Source: a virus
Length of the DNA stretch: 27,395 nt
Virus record (IMG/VR): IMGVR_UViG_3300032240_000720
Location: 1-27,395 of that record
Direction: 5' to 3' (one strand)
Shown: one piece after another, positions 1-7,600 of the stretch
Layout: the number at the start of each line of letters is the position of its first letter
Numbering within the stretch: the first letter of the stretch is position 1
Translations under genes and position numbers: made by a program
Notes under the pieces: model-generated
Database searches by the model: none
Told to the model about the DNA's origin: nothing
What the model saw: only the letters and a program-made list of their open reading frames with translations

Positions 1-1014
1 ACTATTCCACGAGCAAAAGCACAGTTTGACCGTGACTTTGCTGTAAAGATTTACGAAACAGATATTTATGGAGAAATTATCTTAGAAGATAATCTAACTA
101 TTTATAGACCATATGTAAACCCAAATAATTTGGCTACTACCACCCAAGATATTGCAGACTATAAGCAATATGAAATAACTGCTCGTTCTATTATTGATAC
201 CTATCTTCAAGAAGGTTCTGGAACAGGTGGAGCATTTTATAATCACAAACTTGTTATTCAACGCACAGGAGAAGGAAATGATTACTTTCCTGTATGGCAT
301 CCAGTAAACCGTGTTCTCAAAGTATATGAAAACAACGTTCTTGTTTATGATGCAGAAAATACCCCTATCGGTATTGCAATTCAGAATGTAAGTGTCACTA
401 GCGGTGTCCTGACACTTACTACTACCATCTCTCATGGATTCCAGGCTGGTCAAACAGTTACTATTTCTGGAGTGACCCCAACTAAATTTAACGGTACATT
501 TTATGTAACTGGAACACCAAGTGTTACTACATTCACACTAGATAACACAGGAATTGCTGCAACTAACAATGAAGCAATTACTACTCGTGGTGGAGTAGAG
601 TCTGTATGGGCTTATCAATACAAGCCATCACTAGATAACTCAGCAATTATGCGTATGGAATTTGGTGAGTATAATCGAATGGAACAGACTCCACTAAATC
701 TTCCAGGTGGCGTAGGCGACATTGGATTCTATGGATTCTATCCAATTGCATTCCCAAGAGGATATGACTACATAATTATTGTTGATGCTGGATATAAAGC
801 AATTCCACCAGACGTTGAGATTGCCATTAAGATGCTAATTGAAGATATTAAATGCGGTAACAATGATTACTATAACCGTTTTGTAACTGAGTATAGCACT
901 GACCAATTTGATATTAAGTTTGCCCCACAATTCTTGGAGGGTACTGGCAACATGATTGTAGATAAAATCCTAAATAACTATAAGGGTAATCTAATCAAGC
1001 CAGGGTTACTATAA
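1..1014 (+). CDS. Head-to-tail adaptor-like protein with inserted beta domain (5' partial)
   Basis: The reading frame is open from base 1 through the TAA at 1012-1014, so the gene begins upstream of the window; a TTG at 130 lies in the middle of coding sequence and is not the start. The C-terminal third (about nt 790-1010) is predicted helical and lies just before a stopper, a completion protein and a tail terminator, which is the usual place of the connector adaptor (SPP1 gp15/HK97 gp6 role: a ring under the portal). Between about nt 382 and 594 sits a small beta domain with the pattern HGF..G..V.ISGV....FNG.Y.V, found again in two tail proteins of this window. Such an insertion in an adaptor is uncommon and may be exposed at the neck surface. 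The role is from position and fold impression, not from a catalytic motif; a different neck protein is possible. Confidence 0.6.
   Translation, partial: TIPRAKAQFDRDFAVKIYETDIYGEIILEDNLTIYRPYVNPNNLATTTQDIADYKQYEITARSIIDTYLQEGSGTGGAFYNHKLVIQRTGEGNDYFPVWHPVNRVLKVYENNVLVYDAENTPIGIAIQNVSVTSGVLTLTTTISHGFQAGQTVTISGVTPTKFNGTFYVTGTPSVTTFTLDNTGIAATNNEAITTRGGVESVWAYQYKPSLDNSAIMRMEFGEYNRMEQTPLNLPGGVGDIGFYGFYPIAFPRGYDYIIIVDAGYKAIPPDVEIAIKMLIEDIKCGNNDYYNRFVTEYSTDQFDIKFAPQFLEGTGNMIVDKILNNYKGNLIKPGLL
382..594 (+). other. FCCH-like beta domain, copy 1 (in adaptor)
   Basis: Translated segment with two beta strands, then HGFQAGQTVTISGV, then FNGTFYVTG, then VTTFTL. The order HG(F/L)..G..V.I.G...(F/Y)NG.Y.V......F resembles the domain that Pfam calls UBA_E1_FCCH, often reported in phage tail proteins with no link to ubiquitin. 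It matches related segments near 17998-18190 and 21107-21313. Confidence 0.5.
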
Positions 1015-1463
1015 TGGCTACTTGTGAAAAAACAGACTTTACATACCCACTACTTGCTGATATTTACTATCCAGTTGTAGATACTGGTGCTTATGGTAAT
1101 TTAAAAAAGACTTGGGTTTTAGATAAAACTATTGCATGTGCATTTAATCCAGCAGGTCTTAAAAATAAAAAAGATGTAAATACAGAAGCAAATATCAACA
1201 TTGATAATTCAATTAGTGGCAGGGTACGAACAGATATCACTAAATCAAATACAGATAGCCTATACTCTATGACTAATATCATTGTTACAAATATTAGGGA
1301 CAAAGACGGAAATCTTATTTATAACGAAAGTGCAGGTCCTCGTTCTGGACTAGCATCGCTATTTGAAGTAGCAACAATGAATCCTGTTGTGGGGGCGTTT
1401 GGAAAAACAGAATACTATAAACTAATTCTTAGACGTTCTGAAAACCAAGCAATAGACCTATGA
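1014..1463 (+). CDS. Head-to-tail stopper-like protein
   Basis: 149 residues; its ATG shares one base with the upstream TAA (TAATG), implying translational coupling. The protein is mainly beta: an N-terminal strand block with YPLLADIYYPVVDTGAYGN, a central RVRTDI strand, TNIIVTNIRDKDG, and a C-terminal strand YYKLILRRS. Small all-beta proteins in this slot are usually the head-completion stopper (SPP1 gp16 type) that seals DNA under the adaptor and docks the tail. No enzyme motif is visible. The assignment leans on gene order: adaptor, this gene, gp10-like, terminator, tail tube. It could instead be another neck or minor head protein. Confidence 0.5.
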   Translation: MATCEKTDFTYPLLADIYYPVVDTGAYGNLKKTWVLDKTIACAFNPAGLKNKKDVNTEANINIDNSISGRVRTDITKSNTDSLYSMTNIIVTNIRDKDGNLIYNESAGPRSGLASLFEVATMNPVVGAFGKTEYYKLILRRSENQAIDL

Positions 1464-2137
1464 AAGTAGAACTAGACTTTAAAAATCTTTTGAGTGACCT
1501 AAAAGGAATTACCCAATATTCCATTGGTTTTTTGGATGGGGTCCAGGCAGCGAAACCAGAAATACTAGATAATTTTGGTAAAGCAATTATTGACTCATTA
1601 AAAAACTTTATAGATACAAATGCCAGGGTAGAGCCACAAGTTTTACATCACGTCTATGAATGGTATCAAACAGGCTCACCAGAGGCAAGGTTATTTGACA
1701 TTGAATATACAATTAAAGGTAAAGATAACTTATCATTTAATTATACATTTTCTCAATCAATGTCTTATTCAAAAGACTCTACAGTGCCATTTTATGACAA
1801 AGCAAACATTATGGAAAATGGAACACCAGTAATTATCAAACCTAAAACTGCAGGTGTTCTTGCTTTTCAAGATGGTACGGAACAGGTATTTACCAAAAAA
1901 TCTATTGTAGTTCAAAATCCTGGTGGTCCTGGTGTCCAGGGTGGATTTGAAAAAACAATATCACTATTTTTTGATAATTACTTTAGTCAATCATTTTTAA
2001 TGTCAAGCGGCATTTTTGAACACTTTAAAAATCCTAAAGAATATAAGGATAACTTTGCTGCAGGAGCCAGAGGCGGAAAAACATTAGGTTTTAAAATTGG
2101 CTACGAATGGGCAGTGAAAGGTGGTAGAATAGAATAA
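1460..2137 (+). CDS. HK97 gp10-like tail completion / neck protein
   Basis: 225 residues, beginning at an ATG that overlaps the previous stop (ATGA). The N-terminal 60 residues are helical (LLSDLKGITQYSIGFLDGVQ, then a helix ending in SLKNFIDTNAR). A middle beta part contains IMENGTPVIIKP and VLAF, recalling the 'veyGT...r...p.pfl' layout of HK97 gp10-like proteins, and a C-terminal helix region has FFDNYFSQSFL. These proteins complete the tail end or neck before head-tail joining. Its place between stopper and terminator fits. The protein is longer than typical gp10 (about 110-150 residues), and similarity is at pattern level only. Confidence 0.45.
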   Translation: MKVELDFKNLLSDLKGITQYSIGFLDGVQAAKPEILDNFGKAIIDSLKNFIDTNARVEPQVLHHVYEWYQTGSPEARLFDIEYTIKGKDNLSFNYTFSQSMSYSKDSTVPFYDKANIMENGTPVIIKPKTAGVLAFQDGTEQVFTKKSIVVQNPGGPGVQGGFEKTISLFFDNYFSQSFLMSSGIFEHFKNPKEYKDNFAAGARGGKTLGFKIGYEWAVKGGRIE

Positions 2138-2661
2138 TGAGTAAAACATCTATTTTAAATACTCCTGTACTATGGGTTAATGCATATCTTCAGGAAAAAC
2201 TTCAAGGACTTGGCTTTGATACCATTCCATTTTTTCCAACTACTCCATCAACAATCAATGATGTAACTGAATACTTTCCTGCAGGTGGTGTAATGTGTAC
2301 CTATGACCGTCTAATTAGAATGCGTAAGACTCCATTCCCACACATTAAATGTGAAGAACTTCTTTATTATTTTTATGCTACAGCAGAAAATTCAATCATT
2401 AATATGATTAAAATCACTGAAAAGGTTAATAGACTTATGGACCGTGAAGATGAAACTGCTGAAGAAATTAACGATTGGTGCATAAAGAAAGGCTCTATCC
2501 TTGTTGAAGGAGAAACAATTGAGCCTAATTTTAGATTTCATAATTTCAAGGTATTTCAACTTCAAGAAACCAGAGATATTGTAAACTTTGGTACAGCCAG
2601 AACCTATGGTGGTAATAAGATTATTATTTATTACGACTATACAATGCTGCAATTAGACTAA
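2137..2661 (+). CDS. Tail terminator-like protein
   Basis: 174 residues; TAATG junction with the gene before it. It starts with a helix (VLWVNAYLQEKLQGLGF), has a beta region with TYDRLIRMRKTPFPHIKCEE and LLYYFYAT, a long helix (NMIKITEKVNRLMDRE), and a final strand NKIIIYYDYTMLQ. The alpha-beta-alpha-beta order and its place directly before the major tail protein fit a tail terminator (lambda gpU/SPP1 gp17 role), which stops tube growth at the end set by the tape measure. No known catalytic site. It is the last gene of the connector operon; the next gene has its own promoter. Confidence 0.55.
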   Translation: MSKTSILNTPVLWVNAYLQEKLQGLGFDTIPFFPTTPSTINDVTEYFPAGGVMCTYDRLIRMRKTPFPHIKCEELLYYFYATAENSIINMIKITEKVNRLMDREDETAEEINDWCIKKGSILVEGETIEPNFRFHNFKVFQLQETRDIVNFGTARTYGGNKIIIYYDYTMLQLD

Positions 2662-2681
2662 TCTCAAAAGCATGGTATACT
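2653..2681 (+). promoter_or_regulatory. Promoter of the major tail protein gene
   Basis: TTAGAC (2653-2658), 17-base spacer, TATACT (2676-2681), preceded by TG at 2673-2674 so that the -10 is of extended TGnTATACT type. Predicted transcription start is near 2688, leaving a leader of about 50 nt before the ATG at 2739. The -35 lies in the last codons of the terminator gene. Confidence 0.6.
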
Positions 2682-2738
2682 ATTACAGAGGAAACACCGC
2701 ACCACAAAATTCATAAATGAAAGATGGTGAAATAAAAT

Positions 2739-3494
2739 ATGGCATATACAAGAGGCTCAAACGCTAACATTATCGTTGGTGCTGCAGCATTGTTCGTAAC
2801 TAAGGACTCGGCAACTCTAGATTCAACTACAATCCCAGGATTCGTTGATGGAGAATCGTACCGTGAGACCCTAAGTCTTCGTGAGACTGTTAAGTTCCGT
2901 AACGTTGGTTACACAAACAACGGTTTGGAAATTGCTTTTGCTCCAGATTTTGGTGAGGTAATGGTAGACCAACTACTAGACACCGCTAAAATCTTCAAGC
3001 AGGGCATGAAGGTTACACTAAAGACTACTCTTGCTGAAGCAACCTTGGAGAACCTTCTCCTATCGATTGCTGGCAAGACATCAGACTTTGGTGTTCTTAA
3101 CGTTGGAACATTTGCAGACACTGCGATTTTGGTTAACCCAACTGCTGCTCAGACAACATCTGTAGCAGGTGTTTCGACCGCAGCACTGACAACCGTTCAG
3201 ACTGCAACACTAAGCACTAATACCTTCCTGAACCTAACTTCAGGCGACCTGGGTGACTACCCAATCGAACGTGGTATCATTGCTATTGGTCCAGGACTTA
3301 ACAACCTTTCGGGTACAGGTGCTGACCAGTACAACAACCAGGGCGAGCGTGTTTACATTGCATACCGTGCTGTTTCAATCGACTCAGTAACAGTATCAGC
3401 AAAGCGTGACGCAGCAACATCATTCGAAGTATCGTTCCGTCTGCTTCCAGACAACAACGGTTCATACGGCAAGATTGTTGACCGCACTTACTAA
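2739..3494 (+). CDS. Major tail (tube) protein
   Basis: 251 residues, almost wholly beta with Thr/Ala-rich linkers, e.g. VKFRNVGYTNNGLEIAFAPD, a helix VDQLLDTAKIFKQG, then MKVTLKTTLAEATLENLLLS and a C-terminal SFEVSFRLLPDNNGSYGKIV. The EIAFAPDFGEV...TLKTTLAEAT.ENL pattern is that of siphophage tube subunits that stack as hexamers around the tape measure. Residues 125-205 look like an inserted Thr/Ser-rich domain. Codon use differs clearly from its neighbours: Asn AAC, Phe TTC, Arg CGT and Asp GAC dominate although the rest is AT-rich, as expected for a very highly expressed structural protein. It has its own promoter upstream and a strong terminator right after, so it is a single-gene unit. 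The SD before the ATG is weak. Confidence 0.8.
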   Translation: MAYTRGSNANIIVGAAALFVTKDSATLDSTTIPGFVDGESYRETLSLRETVKFRNVGYTNNGLEIAFAPDFGEVMVDQLLDTAKIFKQGMKVTLKTTLAEATLENLLLSIAGKTSDFGVLNVGTFADTAILVNPTAAQTTSVAGVSTAALTTVQTATLSTNTFLNLTSGDLGDYPIERGIIAIGPGLNNLSGTGADQYNNQGERVYIAYRAVSIDSVTVSAKRDAATSFEVSFRLLPDNNGSYGKIVDRTY

Positions 3495-3511
3495 AATTAA
3501 ATAGTGTTGAG

Positions 3512-3548
3512 ACTGCCCTGGGTTTATGCCTGGGGCAGTTTCTTTTTT
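3512..3548 (+). terminator. Rho-independent terminator after major tail protein gene
   Basis: Stem ACTGCCCTGGG (3512-3522), 6-base loop TTTATG, and CCTGGGGCAGT (3529-3539): 11 pairs including two G-U wobbles, followed by TTCTTTTTT (3540-3548). Classic intrinsic terminator. The last T of the tract is also the T of the TG in the next promoter's extended -10. Confidence 0.9.
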
Positions 3549-3556
3549 GGTATACT
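3548..3556 (+). promoter_or_regulatory. Leaderless promoter of long tail chaperone
   Basis: Extended -10 TGGTATACT at 3548-3556. With the hexamer's last base at -7 the start of transcription falls on 3563, the A of the ATG. No Shine-Dalgarno is present between the terminator U-tract and the ATG. No good -35 is seen; the -35 region is inside the terminator hairpin. Confidence 0.6.
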
Positions 3557-3562
3557 TAGTTA

Positions 3563-4270
3563 ATGCCTACAAAAATATATACTACAGATGAAGTCGAATT
3601 AGTAGACGGTACTGTAATTGAAGTTTCACCATTAAAGATTAAATACATGAGACAGTTCATGGATGTATTTGACACAATCAAAGAAGCAAAAACAGACGAA
3701 GAATCAATTGCTATTCTGTCTGAATGCGTAAGAATTGCTATGAAGCAATATCACCCAGTAATTAAAACAATTGAAGACCTAGAGGATTCAGTAGACTTAC
3801 CAACAATATATAAAATTATTGACATTTGTGCTGGTGTTAAGATTAATACAAATGAACAAACCAATGAGCCAATGCCTCAAACTGCAAAATCCAAAAATGA
3901 AAATACATGGGAAAAGTTAGATTTAATCAAATTAGAATCAGAAATATTCCTATTAGGCATATGGAAAAACTATGATGAATTAGAACGAAACATATCGATG
4001 CCAGAACTAATGGCTATACTAGAATCAAAGAGAGATTTGGATTATGTTGAAAAGAAATTCCTTGCTGCAATGCAAGGGGTAGACCTAGATGAAGCAAGTG
4101 GCAAACAAGAGGAAGACCCTTGGGAAGCCATGAAAGCCAGGGTAGCAGCACAAGCAAGTGGTATTGGTAATGGAGACCCTAATGACATTACATCTCTACA
4201 AGGTCAAAAAGCACAGCAATATGGCTTCGGAATTGGTATGGGACTTGATTACGAAGTTGTTTCAAAATAA
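3563..4270 (+). CDS. Tail assembly chaperone, long form (gpGT-like)
   Basis: 235 residues. Residues 1-95 (ELVDGTVIEVSPLKIKYMRQ, ECVRIAMKQY, DLPTIYKI) align with the whole of the next gene product (4314-4640), about half identical by eye. Residues 110-235 are an extra T-like domain: LESEIFLLGIWKNYDELERN, ILESKRDLDYVEKKFLAAMQ, a DPWEAMKARVAAQ helix and a C-terminal GFGIGMGLDYEVV. In most siphophages a G domain and a GT fusion come from one locus by programmed frameshifting; here the fusion is one uninterrupted frame and the short form is a separate gene. Its role would be to bring tail-tube subunits to the tape measure. Position directly between tube and tape-measure genes supports this. It starts at an ATG on the predicted transcription start (leaderless). 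Confidence 0.8.
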   Translation: MPTKIYTTDEVELVDGTVIEVSPLKIKYMRQFMDVFDTIKEAKTDEESIAILSECVRIAMKQYHPVIKTIEDLEDSVDLPTIYKIIDICAGVKINTNEQTNEPMPQTAKSKNENTWEKLDLIKLESEIFLLGIWKNYDELERNISMPELMAILESKRDLDYVEKKFLAAMQGVDLDEASGKQEEDPWEAMKARVAAQASGIGNGDPNDITSLQGQKAQQYGFGIGMGLDYEVVSK

Positions 4271-4279
4271 CATTCTTTA

Positions 4280-4288
4280 TGTTATAAT
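4280..4288 (+). promoter_or_regulatory. Promoter of short tail chaperone
   Basis: Extended -10 TGTTATAAT (4280-4288) in the 43-base gap between the two chaperone genes; predicted start near 4295, giving a short leader that carries a strong Shine-Dalgarno AAGGAGGA (4303-4310). No clear -35 hexamer is seen. This gives the short chaperone independent expression. Confidence 0.6.
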
Positions 4289-4313
4289 TGACTAGAAACC
4301 ATAAGGAGGATTC

Positions 4314-4640
4314 ATGTCTACAACTATTAACGAAACAAAAACTGTAGAACTACTAGACGGTACAAAGATTTCTGTCCGTCCACTAAAAATCTCACTTCTT
4401 CGCCCTTTTATGACAAAGTTTGAGGGTATTTCAGAAGTAGCAGACAACAATGAGAAGTCAATGACTCTTCTCATGGAATGTGTTCAGATTGCTCTGAAGC
4501 AGTATGCTCCAGAGATTGCCACAGACCTGAAGGCACTAGAAGAACTTCTAGACCTTCCAACCGTATACAAGATTGTCGAAGAGGCATCTGGTATCAAACT
4601 TAGCGAAGCCTCGCTAATGGGTGGTCTAGTAAACGGCTAA
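4314..4640 (+). CDS. Tail assembly chaperone, short form (gpG-like)
   Basis: 108 residues, homologous over its length to the N-terminal domain of the gene before it: shared VEL.DGT.I.V.PLKI, R.FM..F..I.E, ECV.IA.KQY.P.I, L...DLPT.YKI and G.K. It lacks the T-like C-terminal domain. It has the best Shine-Dalgarno of the structural region (AAGGAGGA, about 4 nt from the ATG) and more GC-rich codons (GAC, GTC, CGC) than the long form, suggesting higher expression. This matches the excess of G over GT needed in lambda-type tail assembly. No frameshift extension is possible: the tape measure starts 18 bases after its stop and the frame has no continuing T domain. It likely arose by duplication and truncation of the long gene, or the reverse. 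Confidence 0.8.
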   Translation: MSTTINETKTVELLDGTKISVRPLKISLLRPFMTKFEGISEVADNNEKSMTLLMECVQIALKQYAPEIATDLKALEELLDLPTVYKIVEEASGIKLSEASLMGGLVNG

Positions 4641-4658
4641 CAAAGCGGTGTAAGTTGA

Positions 4659-7600
4659 ATGGCTGATATTGAATCCAATGTAAAAGTAAATATAGATACG
4701 TCAGATGCTCTGGCGCAACTAAAACTTTTGCAACAGCAAATATCAGCCTTTCAGCAAGCCATGCGAAAAGCAGGTGCTGACAATGCACTGGCTGCACGAC
4801 AAATGCAGCAAAACCTTGTAAACTCTATCAATGGTACTGGTAAGTTTCAGGCAAACATTCAAACTATTCAAACAAGTGCAGAACGTTTTACAACATCACT
4901 TGAAAAGAACAAACTCACAATGGGTGAGTACTTCCGCTATGCAGGTGGAGCATCAAAAACTTTCGGTAAACTATTCAAATCTGAATTTGACACCATTAAT
5001 CAGGTTGCTCGTGAAAGAGTAAAAGACCTACAGACACAATACATCAAACTAGGTCGTGATGCTAATGGTGCTATGAAGGCTATTTCTGTTAGACCTCTAG
5101 CACTTGACATGGATAATTTGGGTACTAAAACTCAGATTACTGCTCAACGCCAAGCACTATTTAACCAACTTATGAAGCAGGGCTCTACCCAACTTCTAAA
5201 CTTTGGTAAGAATACACAATGGGCTGGTCGCCAACTTATGGTTGGTTTTACTGTACCGCTTATTATGATGGGTTCGGCAGCAGCAAAAGCCTATATGGAA
5301 ATTGAAAAGGCTTCTGTATCATTCCAACGTGTTTATGGAGACATGAATACAACAACAGAAGAAACCAATAAAATGGTTAAGTCTGTTAGGGCTTTGGCTA
5401 ATGAGTTTACTAAATATGGAATGTCTGTGTCTGGAACTATGGATATGGCAGCCAAGGCTGCTGCTATGGGTAAAACAGGGGCAGACCTACTTTCTCAAAT
5501 TTCTGAGGCTAATAAATTGGCGGTACTTGGTAACGTAGACCAAAACCAAGCACTAGAAACAACTATTTCACTAACAAATGCTTTTGGAATATCTGCACAA
5601 GACCTTGGTAAAAACATTGACTTCCTAAACGCAGTAGAAAACCAGACAGTAACATCCATTGAAGACTTGACAGTTGCTATCCCAAAGGCAGCACCAGTAA
5701 TTAAGCAACTTGGAGGAAATGTACAAGATTTGTCATTCTTCCTTACCGCTATGAAAGAAGGTGGCATAAATGCATCTGAAGGTGCAAATGCTCTAAAGTC
5801 TGGTCTTGCATCTATGATTAACCCAACTAAAAAGGCTTCCGACTTTCTTGCTGGATTTGGCATTAATGTAAGGGGAATTGTAGAGGGCGATAAAGGTAAC
5901 GTTAAAAAGACAGTTATTGATATGGCAAAGGCTTTCGACACCCTTGACCCACTAAACCGTGCTCGTGCTATTGAGCAGATGTTTGGTAAGTTCCAGTTCT
6001 CTCGTATTTCAACTTTGTTTCAAAACGTAATCAAAGAAGGTAGCCAAGCAAATGCTGTTGCAGGACTTGCAGGACAAACCGCAGAAGAACTTGCAGTACT
6101 ATCAGAACGAGAAATGAAAAAGATTTCAGATTCTCCTATGTACAAGTTTCAAAAATCTATTCAAGATATTCAGGCAAAACTTGCTCCAGTTGGAGAGGCA
6201 TTCCTAAAGGCTGTAACACCAATCATTGAATTTGTTGGAAAGATTTTAGATGGATTTAACAACCTAAGTGAAGGAACTAAATCTTTTGTAACTATTTTGG
6301 TTACTGCTGTTGCAGGTATTGGTCCTGCACTTCTTATGGGCTTTGGTCTTATTGCCAACGGTGTTGCAAACATTATGAAACTATTTACAAATATTAAAGG
6401 ATTTGTAAATAAAACAACAAAGCCATCTAACATACTTGGTGAGCAAACACAGTACATGAACTCTGAGCAGATGAAGGCTGCTGCTATTGCATCCTCACTT
6501 GACCAGGCTCACGCTAAACTTCGTCAAACATTTACATCTGAGGCAAGTGCCGTAAATGAACTTGCAACTGCATATAGAAATGCTATTCAGGCTCAACAGC
6601 AATTCCAGGGTGTTCCAAATGTTCCAACTGGAAATCCAAACATTAAACCAACAAGAAAATATGCTGCTGGTGTTAGCATGGTTCCTGGTCCTGCTGGTGC
6701 AGGAGACATTGTTCCAGCATTGCTATCTCCAGGTGAAGCAGTTATTCCTGCTAAACATGCAGCCAAGTATGCACCAGTAATTAGAGGAATGATTGCTGGC
6801 AACCTTCCTGGATTTATGGATGGTACTCCAGGTGCAGGTATGCTTCAGAGTACATATGGACCACTTACACAAAGACAAACAGAAGGTCTTCAAAGAACAG
6901 GACTTCAACTAAAAGATATTAGCGATGAAGTTATGGCTGGTCCATATGGCAAGGTCGCCCCTACTGATTTTGGTACACAGATTTCTCCAACTACTGGTCA
7001 CTCATTCCCTGCTTTTGAAGTAGGTGGAATTTACCAGAAACCAGACGGCACTAAGGTATTTGTCAAGCCACAGATGGATTTGACTGCAGCACTTGCAGAA
7101 GTTCGTGGAACAACCATCGCTCGTGATGCTCATGGTCTTGTAGCCCCGAAGCAAGATATTCGTGTAATGATGGACCCAACAGACCCAGAACACCGCCGTA
7201 GATTTATTGTCCTTGAGTCGCCATTGGATGAAAGACTTGCCAATGTTCCTCAAACATTTACTCAAGACCAATACTTTAAACAACTTGTTGCATCACTTCT
7301 TCGTGGAGATAAAGACCTTGGTGTTGGAAACCTCGGTGGAGATGTTCTTGCCGATGTTGGTCCTGCTGGTGTATTTGGCAGGGCATCTGGCAAACGTGCT
7401 CTTGGAAGTAAAATTAACTCAATGGAAGAACAAGCCATTATTAACCTTCTTGGTGTAAAGGGTGGTGCTAAGAGATTCTTTGCAACTGCAACAAAAGACA
7501 TTGCAGCAAAACTAACACCAGACGAATATGATGCAGCAATGAAGGCTGAGATTGCTACAGTTCTTCCAAAATTAGAAAATACAATTATTGGCTTTGGTCA

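Noticed and set aside
130-1014. TTG at 130 as start of the first gene
   Set aside because: The same frame is open back to base 1 with plausible protein sequence; the gene is cut by the window edge.
3860-3960. Programmed frameshift in the long chaperone
   Set aside because: The G and T domains are in one frame, and I saw no convincing X XXY YYZ slippery site near the domain border.
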